A stretch of 64,000 nt of DNA from Dichomitus squalens LYAD-421 SS1 (GCF_000275845.1 NW_006766892.1:462736-526735), one strand, 5' to 3'; counted from the stretch's first letter, positions 14,445 through 26,449 are shown. Numbers and translations are program-made. The notes: a model not told the origin generated them from the sequence alone.

Positions 14445-15043
14445 ATTAATGTCGCACGCAATCGTCACGTATCTATCTCGCAACAACTATCCCTACCTCT
14501 CCTTCTGGCTTTGTTCAATCATCTGGGTTAATATACAACTCCTATGGCTGTCGAATGTCCACTTCGCGTTTTTATGACGCTCTGAGCCTTCACGTCGCCT
14601 TCTGTCCTTTACCCACTATGTCCTATGTTAGCATGCGGTATCTGTTATACTACACATCGCGTACGCATCACATCTGTCCTGTCCTACTTACATCTCTCAG
14701 TCAGTCCCCGAACACTTTACTGCCTCGATAGTCGTCACGAATCTGCGAACCCCTCGTCCCCGTTTTCTCGTTTTGTTTCCGATCTAGTTTCCTGTTGCAT
14801 CTCGATATGCTGTCCAAAGACACAACCAATGACACTGATGAGTCAGGATGAGTTGCGTGAGTAGTGGCCCACCTCCTGCTTTCTTGCGTGAGTTACAATC
14901 CAAGAAACGGCCACATCGGACGGCGAGAGCGTGGGTCGTAGACGCCCATTACCTGAAAGAGACAAACCCTAAGAGAGGGTTTCTGCGTCTTCGTCCATGC
15001 CCAATTTTTCCTTTCGACTGCACTAAACACCTACCTGCTCACC
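14445..15043. other. Intergenic: Nam8-like 3' end and eIF3b promoter
   Basis: About 600 bp between two same-strand genes. No further gene, repeat or RNA was recognised. The stretch before 15044 is C/T-rich, as is usual upstream of highly expressed basidiomycete genes. Confidence 0.5.
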
Positions 15044-17590
15044 ATGGCCCACAACGGCGTGAACGGCACTATCTATGATGATGAAGATATCGACTACTCT
15101 GACATCGAGGCTAAGTACGTTGCGTGATCTACATCAGCTTGCGGAAAATTCTGACTTCCCGCGTAGATATCAGGTCGAGTACGACGAGAGCTTCGACAAC
15201 ATCCTAGTCGTCGATGGTGTACCCGTAATCGACAAGTCCAAACTTGAAAAGCTTCTTCAGAAGATATCGAAGGACTTCTCGCGCAAAGGATGCCCCATCA
15301 AGCCGGAAAATATGACCGTGCCATGGAACGAATCTAATGGGAAGAGCAAAGGGTACGTTGACCCGAATCCGTAGTGTAGGAGCATGGACTCACTCTACCC
15401 ATTAGCTACATATTCATGGAATTCAAGAACCCCGATGATGCTTCCCGGGCACTTGCGGCGATGAACGGGCACCCGTTCGACGCGAGACATACTTTCCTCA
15501 TCAACCGCTTCACCGACTTCGAGCGATACCTCAACCTCGATGAGACGTATGTCGAACCTCCGCCAGAAGAGTACAAGCCTAAGGTAAGTCACCTCGGGTG
15601 CATTGGGTCGATCAGCGAGTAATCCTGGGATAGGAACATTTGCGTGCCTGGCTCGGCGACCCTCAAGGCCGCGACCAGTATGCTACCTACCGCGGCGACG
15701 ATGTGGAGATTCACTGGCACGGCAAACCCTCGCAGTGCGAGGTCGCGTACAGCAAACCAAACTGGACGGACCTGTACGTCTCCTGGTCGCCCATGGGCAC
15801 CTACTTCGCCTCTCTCCACCGACAAGGGGTGCGTCTCTGGGGCGGTCCCTCATGGGAGCCGCAGTCGCGTTTCGCGCACCCCCTGGTCAAGCTTATCGAC
15901 TTCTCACCCAACGAACAGTACCTCGTCACCTGGTCGTACGACCCGATCGTCGTCCGCGAGGGCGCCGAGCAGGGCCCGCAGTACTTCGCGCCCGAGGACG
16001 AGGGAAACAACATCGCCGTTTGGGACATTAAGACCGGACACCTCCTCCGCACGTTCCCGAGCGTGTATCCCGAGGGAGACGACCAGAAGAAGCAGATGGC
16101 GTGGCCTGCGCTCAAGTGGAGCCCGGACGACAAATACGTCGCGCGCGTGACACCTGGGCAGCAGATCTCCGTCTACGAGCTGCCGGGGATGGGTCTGCAA
16201 GGTAAGAAGTCGATCAAGATCGAAGGCGTGGTCGACTTCGAGTGGCGTCCGCTTGGCGACCGCGACCGCGAGGAGATAGAGAAGGAAAACCAGGCTGGGT
16301 CGGGCAAGACACCGAAGAAGGCCAGGGAGAACATGCTCGCGTTTTGGACGCCGGAGGTGCAGAACCAGCCCGCCCGTGTGTCGCTAATGAGTTTCCCTAG
16401 TCGTGAGACCTTACGGCAAAAGAACTTGTTTAACGTATCCGAAGTGCGTACTCTCCTTCGAATCGCTCGGACCCTTGCTCACAACATTCGATACGTGCAG
16501 TGTAAGCTGTACTGGCAAAACCAGGGCGACTTCTTGTGCGTCAAAGTCGATCGCCACACAAAAACGAAGAAGTCTATCTTCTGTAACCTCGAGATCTTTC
16601 GCGTACGCGAGAAGGACTTCCCCGTCGAAGTGGTTGAGTTGAAGGGTCAGCTATCTTACATGGCATGTCGTGACGGCCGACGCTGATGCCACCTCTCTAG
16701 ACACCGTCACCGACTTTTCCTGGGAACCAAAGGGCGAGCGGTTCGCGCTCGTCTCAAGTAGCGATCCTAACCTCGGCAACCCTGGACCTGGTATCACAAT
16801 CAAGACCGATGTTAGCTTCTACCAGCACGAGCGCAGCAAGGGTGATTTCAAGCTGCTCAAGTCCCTCCCAGGACGGACAAGCAACACCGTGCGCTGGTCG
16901 CCGCGTGGTCGACATGTCGTGCTCGCGACTGTCGGCTCCTCGAGCAAGTCCGAGCTTGAGTTCTGGGACCTTGACTTCAGCGTCGACGAGACCCGTCGTG
17001 AGGGTGCGCCGTGGGGTAGTGGTATTCAACACCTCGGCACCGCTGACCACTACGCGCTCACGGACGCCGAGTGGGACCCTAGTGGGCGTTACATCGCCAC
17101 CAGTGCTAGTGCATGGAGGCACACGGTGAGGACAGATCTTTCTCGGTCACGGAAGGCATACTAAAAGGGACATGTTCTACAGTTGGAAAACGGGTACGCG
17201 ATCTGGGACTTCCGCGGACAAGAGCTCGAGAAGCACATCCTCGACCGCTTCAAGCAATTCCTGTGGCGCCCGCGCCCACCATCACTGCTCACCAAGGAGC
17301 AGCAGAAGCAGATCAGGCGGAACCTCAAGGAGTACTCGCGCGTTTTCGACGAGGAGGACGCCGCTGAGGAGAGCAACGTCAGTGCGGAGCTCATCGCGCA
17401 CCGCAAGCGTCTCATCGACGAGTGGAACGCTTGGCGCCAACGCTGCAGGGAGGAGGTTGCGGAGGAGCGGCGGAAGCGTGGGAAGAAGGTCGAGCCCGCG
17501 AAGGAGAAGCAGCCGCAAGAAGAGCAGGAGGAGATCGAGGTCTGGGTCGACGAGGTCATCGAGCAGATCGAGGAGGAGGTTGTCGAGTGA
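15044..17590 (+). CDS. PRT1: Eukaryotic translation initiation factor 3 subunit b
   Basis: Seven exons (15044-15114, 15167-15352, 15406-15583, 15634-16443, 16501-16645, 16701-17125, 17183-17590) give 740 aa, the usual length for fungal eIF3b. The protein is a scaffold of eIF3 on the 40S ribosomal subunit and takes part in start-codon scanning. After an acidic N-terminus an RRM spans about residues 35-120 (NILVVDGVPVID, then YIFMEFKNPDDA). A beta-propeller region follows, with family hallmarks such as VSWSPMGTYFASLHRQGVRLWGG and WSYDPIVV. The C-terminus is a charged helix rich in Glu (EEQEEIEVWVDEVIEQIEEE). The start codon sits in a good context (accATGg). Each intron junction restores the conserved sequence. 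Identification is very secure. Confidence 0.97.
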
Positions 17591-17912
17591 TTCCTGCAGG
17601 GTCCTGTTAATTGCAAGGGGGCGTCACTGCTGCAGCGTCAATAGTTTGTCTTTCGCCATGTTGTATTCATGCACTCCAACAATGCCTAGCTGAAGTTGTC
17701 TGACGACTTACATAGGCCCTGCGCCGCTCTTGCCTGGGATGCCAGCTGATGGCAGTGACGGGAACATGTCACGTTGTGGGCTCCTCGATCACAGCTCCAC
17801 CGAGAAGGGTGTCTGGGTTTCGTCAGTCACGACATCATCGGCACCCGTCCTACGCTCATAACGCGCCCACTTGAGTTCACGATGTGCGGTATAAAGCGTG
17901 CGATTCCGAGCT
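17591..17912. other. Intergenic: eIF3b 3' end and SDR promoter
   Basis: About 320 bp between two same-strand genes. Nothing beyond expected 3' UTR and promoter sequence was recognised. Confidence 0.5.
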
Positions 17913-19083
17913 ATGTTCTCTCTATTCCGTTCCGCTCTTAGAAGACCAACCATTGCTGCTCCTCGTACACTTCCACCAACACTCCGTTTCAGACCACTTG
18001 CAAGTATATCCGGAGAAGACATGGCCTCTGAGAACTCCAAATTTGCCGCGCCCCACCTCTTCAACGTTGAGGGCTGGGTGACCGTAGTCACCGGTGGTGG
18101 TACCGGAATCGGCCTCATGATTGCCCAAGCATTCGCTAACAACGGTGCACGCGTATACATCACCGGTCGCCGCAAGGAGGTTCTCGAGACCGCTGCGAAG
18201 ACGTGGGGCAAGTCCCTACTCCACCCTCGCGGTCAAATCATACCCATCCAGGCCGACTGCACGGATAAGGACTCGATCCACAACCTCTTTAACGAAATCT
18301 CCAAGAACGAGAAGCACGTCGACGTCCTGGTCAACAACGCTGGCATCAGCAAAGGCACGAGCTCCGTCGAGAAGGGGGATGAGACTGCCCAGGCACTGAA
18401 GGAACAGCTCTGGAACGAGAGCCTGTCTGACTGGGAGGAAGTCTACAGGACGAACGTCATAGGGTAAGAGGTGTTCCCATTGCATGAGACACGGAGTGCC
18501 TACTTACGCGCGCATATACACAGGTACTTCTTCACCTCTGCGGCATTCGTCCCTTTACTTTCGGCCGCACAACGGCAAGACCATACGGGCACCGTCATCA
18601 ACATCTCGTCGATATCGGGTATCACCCGCACAACTCAGCACCACTTCAAGTACAACGTATCGAAGGGGGGGACGATCCATCTCAGCACCCTACTCGCGCA
18701 GGAGTTCCGCCGTCCTGGTGTGAGGGTCCGCGTGAACAGCATCGCCCCCGGTATCTTCCCCAGCGAGATGACCAGTACGTGTACTCGCTTAGAGGAGGTA
18801 ATGACATACAGCTGACCAACTGATGGCACAGCGGGTGATTCTGACGAGACGAACAAGTCGGGAATGGAGGTTGGCCCCGACTATGGAGAGACGAAGGGAA
18901 TCCCAGCTGGTCGTCCGGGGCGCGGCGAGGACATGGCGCAACTGGCTTTGTTCCTGGCGTGCAACGAGTACGCATATGGTCAGGTAAGGCTTCTAAAGGT
19001 CTGATGTTGTCAACCTCTGAGTGCTGAATGTGCATTTGTAGACCGTTGCGGTTGACGGGGGATACCTCCTCGAGCACCCGTAA
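17913..19083 (+). CDS. Short-chain dehydrogenase/reductase, RhlG/3-oxoacyl-reductase-like
   Basis: Exons 17913-18463, 18524-18774, 18832-18983 and 19042-19083 give 331 aa. Classical SDR landmarks are present: the nucleotide-binding TGGGTGIG, the NNAG motif, catalytic Ser in the SSISG segment and YNVSK supplying Tyr and Lys. The C-terminal part (GRPGRGEDMAQLALFLA, then VDGGYLLEHP) is typical of the subgroup annotated as rhamnolipid-biosynthesis-type 3-oxoacyl reductases in fungi. The substrate cannot be told from sequence. The first 36 residues are Arg-rich and lack acidic residues until the SGED stretch, so they look like a mitochondrial presequence. A second ATG at 18021 (MASENSK) would give a cytosolic form. 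The last exon is only 42 bp. Confidence 0.88.
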
Positions 19084-19378
19084 TTCCTGATGGATACTCT
19101 GTGAGAGAATTGTATCATACCGCACCTTTTTGTATCATAGTTATCATTGGTATCGCACCCAGTTGGTAGAAGGAACGATCTGGAAGCGTGGCCTGTAAAC
19201 AACCTGTTAAAGTGGTACTTGGTGAAGCGCTGGAAAGATGTCAGGGCTAGATTTAAGCGGAGGTCGAAATCGTGCTATGGGCTGTGGCAAGCGACGCGTT
19301 CACGGTCGCGCATGCTCGCGCTCGTCGCGTCCATCACTGTGCTCACTGTCTTCGCCGTCGCGTTCACCTCTCTTTGCC

Positions 19379-20783
19379 ATGTCAAAACGCAGCGCTTCGC
19401 CACCGGGTGGTGCCCTCATCAAACGCGCGCGCTCTGGCTCTCCTGCGCCAAATACACAGATTGCTATATCCTCATCCAACGACGAGAGGCAGCAGGCCCT
19501 CATCCGAACGGTTAAGCGAACGAGTAGTTTGGAGGCACCGATCATTAGCCTGTCTGGGTCTCATTCGGTACGCCTGCACATGTGCATTTTTCCTCGTCCG
19601 AGCAGCTGAACACTCGGTTCACATAGGCCGAAATTCTGAGCTGCAGGTTTGACCCTACCGGACAAAATATCGCTGCCTGCTCAGCGGACCGCAGTGTCTG
19701 TGAGTGACATCGACCTTAACGTCCCTGGGAACGTGAACCTCATGCCTATCACGACGCACGTTCTCAATAGCCCTATGGCGCACATACTCTCCTAACACAA
19801 ACTATGGCCTAATATCCAACCTCCACAAAGCCCCCGTCCTCGACCTCCAGTGGTCTCTGGCATCCCAAGTCCTCTACACCGTTTCCGCCGACCACACTCT
19901 GAACGTCACAGACCTCACGACTGGCCAGCGTGTGCGTAAACTCCACGCTCACCGAGGTATCATTAATTCCCTCGACAGAACTCTCGCAGGAGGAGCTGGC
20001 GTCGAGCTCGTCGCCACCGGCGGTGACGACGGAACCATACGCATCTGGGAGGGAGGCGACGAGGGCCCGAAGCAGCCCGTGAGCGTGTACGAGCTCGGGT
20101 GCCCGATCACGTCCGTCGCATGGAGTGCGGACGGGGCGAGCATATATGCGGGCGCGCTGGACAACGAAATCCACGTATGTTTGTTTTCCTGGACTCTGGT
20201 AGACGCGCTCAATGTGTGTGGATCTCGGTAGGTCATCGATTTTCGCAAAAACGAGGAGGTATATACCCTCGTGGGTCATACCGACACGCCCACATCCCTT
20301 TCCCTATCACCCAACGGCCAGTACCTCCTCTCCCCCTCCTTCTCTTCTCAGACCATCATTCACGACGTCCGACCGTTCTCACCATCGCCGAATCGCATAC
20401 ATCGGGTTCTCATGGGCGCACCCGCCGGTTTCGAGAACACTCTTCTGCGGGGTGCATGGAGCAAGGACGACGGCGGAAGAAGAGTTGGAGTGGGAGGTGC
20501 TGACCGTACCGTATGTATATGGGATGTAGAGAGTGGAAAAGTGCTCTATAAGGTAAGCACCGGGAACACATTTCATCGGGCGGCGAATGCTTACTTTGAC
20601 TCCCAGCTACCTGGCCACAAGGGAACCGTCACAGCTGTGGATTTCCACCCGAAGGAGCCCATCAGTAAGCGTTGTCCGTGTGGTTTGCATGAGTTGCCGT
20701 GCTGACAATCATTTCTAGTCTTGACAGGGAGCAAAGACGCTACTATGCTTCTTGGAGAGATCGAGCCCACCCTTGGAGCGTAA
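19379..20783 (+). CDS. SNRNP40: U5 snRNP 40 kDa WD40 protein (SNRNP40/Spf38 homologue)
   Basis: Exons 19379-19567, 19627-19699, 19771-20174, 20232-20552, 20607-20664 and 20719-20783 give 369 aa, the size of human SNRNP40. The protein is a WD40 propeller of the U5 snRNP that contacts Prp8 in the spliceosome. WD signatures read in order include GDDGTIRIW, DNEIHVIDFR, the DVRPFSPSPNR block, and GGADRTVCIWD. The segment GFENTLLRGAWS and the end LPGHKGTVTAVDFHPKEPI-LTGSKDATMLLGEIEP match the family end to end. The N-terminus carries the usual basic KR-rich stretch. Confidence is high. Confidence 0.95.
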
Positions 20784-20964
20784 CTTACCTCTGTCTTGTA
20801 CTGTCACGGATGCTTTGTGAACGCGCTCTGCTTTCTGATGTAACCTGCGAGTGCTATGGAGGGGTACCCAAGAAAGCACAGTGGGTGTGATATACAATGT
20901 AGGTGCACTAGTAATCGTACAGTGTATGAATCCGTCAAGAATGGAAGTAACTATTGCGACGACA

Positions 20965-23436
20965 TTAAGGCTCATCGTCCCCTTCCCCGAACACATCTTG
21001 GTCCGTCGGCAGAGGGGTCATCTCGGTATGGTAGCTGGGCAAAACGGCACGGACCTCCTCCATGTACCAGATCCTGGTCGGGGCGACCGGGACGCCAGGG
21101 GCTCCGTCGGCTACTTTCTTGTTGTAGCCCCATGGATTGTTGAACCGCTCGAGGCTGACCTCGATAGGGACGCTGGGGTCAACACGCGCAAGCTGAACAA
21201 ATACGCCCTCGATGCTCATCCCCACCCACATATTGTCTGCGATATCAGGATCGACGTAGACGACGATGTCGTCTTTGAACGGGTTATGTGGCGTGCCGGG
21301 ACCAGGAGCGACCTCGGCGCCCTCGAAGTCGTCTAGGACCGCCGCCCCACGGGAGTCGGGGAGGATGCGGGGCTTCTGGACGTCCGCGTTGGGGTTGACG
21401 GCGTACACGGGCCAAGCTGAGAGCGTCAGCTTCGCCAACTTGGCATCCAGCTCCCGCTCGACCGCATCGGGGTCGTGCAGAGGCGCAGGCTCGGCGGGGG
21501 CCTTGCCCTTGCCCTTCTTCGGCTGGGGCCGCGTCGGAGGTGCGGGCGGCGCGACTTTGCTCTTGATCCGCCGCGTCGAACGCTCGACGACGCCGGTCGT
21601 GTGCGTGAGCGGCAGCGTCGTCGGCCCGAGGAACTTGTGGATCGCGTTGACCTTGGGGCCGGCGTCCCAGTCCTCCGCCGTGTTCGACTTGCCCCAGAAC
21701 TCCTCTTCGTCCCCCCAGTTCGTCGTCGCGGCGTTCCCCCACGAGCCTGCGCCTGCGTCGTCAGCGTCGATCACCTCGACCTCGACCGGCTCGTCTCCCC
21801 CGATCGCGGCCTTCAGGGCTGCGGCCTCTTCCGCCTTCTTGGCTGCCAATAGTTCCGGGTCCTCCGCAGGATCATCGTCTTTTGCGATGGTCTCGGAGGT
21901 TTCTGTGGTCTCCGCGGCCATGGTCTGGGCATTGTTGGCTTCAGCATCGGCATCGTCAGTCTTTTGTTTCTTCGTAGCGCGTTGCTCCTCGGCCTCGTCG
22001 CCAGAAGTGGAATTGTCTGCCCAGATGTTGTACCCGTTCATTGCGCCAAAGATCTCCCTACAACCAGTGCCGAAGTCGTCCGGGATGAGCTTGTTCATGA
22101 GGATCGCGTGGGGCAGTTCTTTCTGCGCCAACTCCGTGACAGCGATCGCCTTGCGCAGTTGGCGGTCAATCTCCGGGAAGACGCGGTTGCGCTGGAGGAA
22201 CTTGAGGAAGAAATCAACAAGGATAGGCGCGTTGGCGCAGAACTTCTCGGAGCTGGACAACGCACAGAGTGTGTGAGCACGCCTCGACGGAACAGTCGCT
22301 GCTGCAAGACCGGCCAAAGACTCACTTGATATCCCCTCGGTCACTCGCGTAGTTCGAGAAGAACACCTTCACGACGTCCTCCGGGTCGTTCAGGAACCTG
22401 TCCATCCTCGTGTCCCGCACCTCGCGGAAGTACTCGCGGCGGTGCTGCCTTTCCTCCTCCGTCCTGGCGGGACCGCTGGCGGGCAGCACGTCCGGCCCCG
22501 CAGGGATGTCGGCGCTCTCCGCGACCGCGATGGTGGCCTCCATCGGGAGGCGGGCGTTCGGCATTTCGTCCAGCTCCTCGTCGCCGTCGTCCGCGGTCGT
22601 CTGCTGCGCCGCCATCGCGCGCGCCGCAGCATTCTTCTTCCGCGCCGAGAGCGGTTGGATGTTGCTGATGAGCCCGACAAAAAAACGGAACTAAGGCGAT
22701 ACGGGGCGTGAGCATGTAGACGTGCGGAAGCATCAGAGGAGCAGCGGCAGTGGCGCACCTTGTCCCAGTACTGGGTGAGCTCTTGGTTCACGCTGTGATT
22801 CGGGGAGAACAAGCGGCCAGACTTGAAGTCTGCCGCAGCTTGGTACAGGCGCTCCGCGCGCGGGAGAGACCTGCGCCACGCACGTCCCGCCACCGTCAGC
22901 ACACACACACACATCTACACACCCGCACACAGACGCGAAGCAACACAAAACAGGCAGACGTACGGGTCGATGGGGCCGCCGCTCGTCTTCCTGAGGTGCT
23001 CGACCTCCGCCCACTCCTCGTACCAGCGCTTGGGCACGACGGACCCGTCCGGGGCGATCTTCGTCCGCGCGTTCTTGCGCTTGCGCTTCTCCATCGTCGT
23101 CAGGTCGTGGTGCACCCGCAGGGTGAGCGTCGCGATGCCCAGGCCGTCGACCTCGACTGGGGGCGCCGCGCCGTCCTCGACGGGCTGGGGGATGTGGATG
23201 CCGAGCGGTTTGAAGTCCCTGAAGGGGACGAGCTCGACGCCTTGTGGGGGCTTGGGGAACGGAGGGAACGTGAGCCACGGACGGTCTGCGGGGGTTACCG
23301 CTGCTGTTGCCTCTGCTGCTGCTGCTGCTGCTGCTGCAGGGGCAACGTTGGGGGAGCTGGAGGGTAGCGCGTCGGTCGGGGCGTTTTGAGGTGCAGCGGT
23401 CGTCGGCTGGTCGGGTGCGGGGCTCGAGGGGTCCAT
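20965..23436 (-). CDS. ARB1: Argonaute siRNA chaperone (ARC) complex subunit Arb1-like
   Basis: Exons 23436-22964, 22870-22759, 22690-22326 and 22252-20965 give 745 aa. The central region (about residues 140-360: SLPRAERLYQAAADF, RMDRFLNDPEDVVKVFFSNY, then ILVDFFLKFLQRNRVFPE, KELPHAI) follows the pattern I recognise for the fungal Arb1 family. In fission yeast Arb1 binds Ago1 with Arb2 and holds duplex siRNA during RNAi-directed heterochromatin formation. An Ala-rich tract near residues 32-45 is coded by a GCN repeat. Acidic, WG-containing linkers (SWGNAATTNWGDEEEFWG) come next; GW/WG dipeptides are of interest because they often bind Argonaute. The conserved C-terminus (DDIVVYVDPDIADNMWVGM) has no function I can name. 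The call is by family pattern, without alignment. Confidence 0.72.
22902..22922. repeat. GT/CA microsatellite in an intron of the Arb1-like gene
   Basis: A short CA-rich run (acacacacac) lies inside the first intron of the Arb1-like gene (22963-22871). Confidence 0.6.
23300..23340 (-). repeat. GCN trinucleotide repeat coding polyalanine
   Basis: An imperfect gct/gca run on the + strand reads as an Ala tract in the Arb1-like protein. It is a likely site of length variation. Confidence 0.7.
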
Positions 23437-24363
23437 CGCAAGGGTCTTTCGGGATCGGCCTGTGGGATCCAGGAGCGCGTCGCGGCGCGTTACGTAGGGC
23501 GGGAACAGGCGGTGGCGTAAGCGGATCGTCCGCAGATGTCGGTACCGTCAGTATACAGACTCTAACTCGCAGGGAGTGGCGTACTTCGAAGAGAGCTGCT
23601 GCTCCAGATGCGCTAACTGATATAGGATTCGCCTGGGAAGCTCTCACGTCGCGCGCGAGGGTAGGGAGGGCGAGAAGTGGGATGAGAAGCGAGGAAGACG
23701 GAGGGGCGTACGTTATAAGGTGCTAGAACAAAGGCGATTGACCTGCCCGGGCTGCTGCAGCACACTCCGCCGGTGCCACTCGCTCCCCAGTACTCAGGGT
23801 ATGCGGAGGTCGGGAACAATAACAGTCTTCATCTTCCGCATCGAGTTCCACAGTCAGGGACACGAGGGGGTCCATGAATTTGGTGCTGTGTCGACGGCGA
23901 AGCTGCGGTAGAGTTTCAACAAGGGCCGTCACACTGGAAAGCTTAAGAAGCGCGCGGGTTAGGTGGATCGATGGGTGTGAACTCGTAATGTTGCAGTAGC
24001 AGCAAGACAGATACAGTAGATACAGCGAACGCTAGATCATGTAGAACGATTGTGTGGATGTGGCTGGGGTTATATTGAGAGGTCCGAGGCCGGGACGCTG
24101 AGATAAGTGACTGCTACGCCGCCGCCCGACCCTGCAGGCTAATAGTGGGATTACGGGATAAAGTACGTGCGCATAAGAGGTACTGGTGTGATGTCCTACC
24201 ACACATGCAGTAACGTCAGGGTGAGTGTGCCACGACCCAGAGCACTACAGACTTACCATGTCTCACCAGCAAGTAGACCAAGAAAACCGAAACAAGAGAC
24301 GTCGAAGAGGAAGGACGATAGACAGAGATGTGGAGCATAGGGACGGAGGCGACGTGAGCGTAT
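23437..24363. other. Intergenic: promoter of Arb1-like gene and 3' region of AT-hook gene
   Basis: About 930 bp. No coding segment, RNA or repeat could be supported. Confidence 0.5.
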
Positions 24364-26006
24364 TCAAGAGTCGACGACCCTTCTCCTCTTCTTCGGTTTC
24401 TCGTCGTCCCCATCCGCCGCCTCCGCGTCGTCCCGCGCGTTCGCCTCCTTCACCTTCCTCGCCCTCGCCTTCGACTTCGGCCTCGCGCCCATGCTCGCGT
24501 CGCTCGCGTCCCCGCCCCGCGTCCGGCTGAGCGAGCGCGTCCGCGGCTTCCCCGCGCTGACCCTCTTCGCCGGCGTATGCGGATGCCCTTCCGCCTCGCG
24601 ATCCGAGTCCGAGATCGTCGCCTTGCTCTTCGGCGCGCGCCCCCGCCGCTTCTGCGCCTCGGCCGTCGGCGCAGACCGCACGGACTGCACGTCGTCGTCA
24701 TCCTCGCCATCCGTGCCGGGGACGACCCTCGGGTCCATGACGCGCGCGCGCCGCTTCGCCGCGCTGCCCGGGGGCTGCGTCTTGGACTTCGGGGGCCGTC
24801 CGCGGCCCCGCACGCTGCCCGCGACGCTCGCGCTCTCCGCCTGCGGCTCGTCCACGTCCATCTGGTCGTGTTCGTCCTCGTCCTCGTCCGCGTCCGCCGC
24901 GGTCGCCCGCGCTTTGCCCTTGCCCTTGCCCTTGTCTTTGTTCTTCGAGCCCTTGGGCCGGCCGCGGCCAGACGCGCTCGCGGTCTTGCCGACGATCTCG
25001 TCCACGCCGCTGTCGGGTTCGCCCTCGCTCTCGTCCTCCTCCGTGCTCGCTTCCTTGAGGTTCACGCTGCGGGGCCGCTTGCGCACCGAGCGCGCCCCGC
25101 GCGGCATCGTCGCGCGGATCCCGTGGCAGTTCAGGCGGAGGCACGAGACGAGCCTATCGTCGTGCGGCGTCGAGTCCGCGCGGAACCGCGCACGCTTGAT
25201 GTCCGTCTGTCGGCCCGCCCACAGGTGAGCGGCACGCTCCGGACGCTTATCGCCGCGCTGCGCGCGGGGAACAAGGGAAGAGGAGGACGCAGACGCACCG
25301 TATGCATGCCCTCGTAGCACCACCCGTCGGGCGGGCCCTGGTCGCCGTCGCCCTCGACGACCTTCCCGCAGCAGCCCCACAGCGTCTCGAAGGTCGCCCC
25401 GACCGTGCCAGGGACGCGGCCCGCGCGCCTGGCGGTCCCGACGCGCTCGACCTCCGCGCTCTCGTCGTCGTGCGGCACGAGGCAGCTGCGGTCGTCGTTC
25501 TCGACCTCGACGTAGTCCTTGTGGCACCGCACGCAGTGCACCTTCGGCGGGGGCGCGAGCTCAGCGAAGAGCGCGGCGAGGGTGGGGAGTGTGTCTTCGG
25601 GGACGTTGGGGATGCGCGCGAGGACGTACGCGTGCAGGACCTTGGGTGGGATCGCGGCGATGTGCGTGGTGAGGGACTCGACGGTCGGCTCGGGAGGCAC
25701 GAAGGCGGGGTTGGGCGCGATCGCGGTGAAAGGGTTTGGTCCTGGAAGGGAGCCTCGACGGGTGGGGGAGGCCTGGCGCTCTTCGATGGAGAGCCGGGCA
25801 ATCTTTGTGCTTGGGGACGCGGAGCGCACCTTTGCGACCGAGGCAGACTCAACAGATGGCGAGGGTGTGCGGAGCTGAACATTCTTCTCTACCTTGGAGG
25901 GTGGTGAGGGGTTCACATTAACGGATGTGGATGCGGTGGGGGAGGGCGGGAGGGGGACCGTCTCTGGTGGCGGCTGTGCCTTGCGGGCGAAGAAACCGAA
26001 TACCAT
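24364..26006 (-). CDS. Zinc-motif and AT-hook nuclear protein, function unknown
   Basis: Exons 26006-25299 and 25206-24364 give 516 aa. Residues 158-235 hold a probable zinc site: C158-x2-C161, C175-x3-H179, the pair C212/C213 and C230-x4-H235. This layout resembles the Cys/His module seen at the N-terminus of some RNA exonucleases, but no exonuclease domain follows. The second exon is highly charged and carries AT-hook-like cores GRGRPKGSK, GRGRPPKSK and RRGRAPKSK, plus acidic runs and a KKRRR cluster near the end. These point to a nuclear DNA-binding or chromatin protein. The N-terminal 100 residues are Ser/Pro-rich with SP sites. Four ACGCGT boxes lie about 190-240 bp upstream of the ATG. 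I do not recognise an orthologue. Confidence 0.7.
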
Positions 26007-26449
26007 TGTGCTTGGGGTTTACAGCGAGTTATTTGCGTATACAAGATATCTGGGCAAGATGTGGTGGTGGTAGATGCAAGAGAGTGAGAGAGAAGGTATG
26101 GACAAAGCGGAGGCTGAGGCTAAGACGTCGACGAAGGCCTATTCAGGACGAGCAGCGCGTGGGAACGCCCGATCTGCGTGGAGTCACGCCAACACGCGTG
26201 GGTCACACCCTATACGCGTGTATCCCACACGACGCGTGCAGGACGCGTGTCGTCGAGAGCCCGTCAGCTGCCTCGACGTTTGCCTTGCTCAGTCGTCGTA
26301 GATCGTCAGTCTATCTTCCCCCTTCCTGAGATGTAAGGGCGTAGGGTTACGCGACACCTCGCCTTTAAGTTCTAGGGTCGAACACATTGATACAGAACAC
26401 GGTGTAGAGGACAGCATTAGATAGCAAAATGACGAGTGAGTTTGGACCG
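26007..26449. other. Intergenic: ORC4 3' end and promoter of AT-hook gene
   Basis: About 440 bp between two minus-strand genes. It contains the dense ACGCGT cluster listed separately and nothing else that I can support. Confidence 0.6.
26194..26248. promoter_or_regulatory. Cluster of four MCB-like ACGCGT boxes
   Basis: ACGCGT occurs at 26194, 26214, 26232 and 26243, four copies in 55 bp, about 190-240 bp upstream of the AT-hook gene ATG (26006). ACGCGT is the MluI cell-cycle box bound by MBF (Mbp1-Swi6) in yeasts. Function here is inferred from motif and position. Confidence 0.6.

Noticed and set aside
21266..22276. Long plus-strand frame opposite the Arb1-like gene
   Set aside because: A GC-rich antisense shadow of low complexity with no family features; the minus-strand gene explains the region.
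24491..25317. Long plus-strand frames opposite the AT-hook gene
   Set aside because: Mirror frames of a charged, GC-rich coding exon; composition is Ser/Arg noise.
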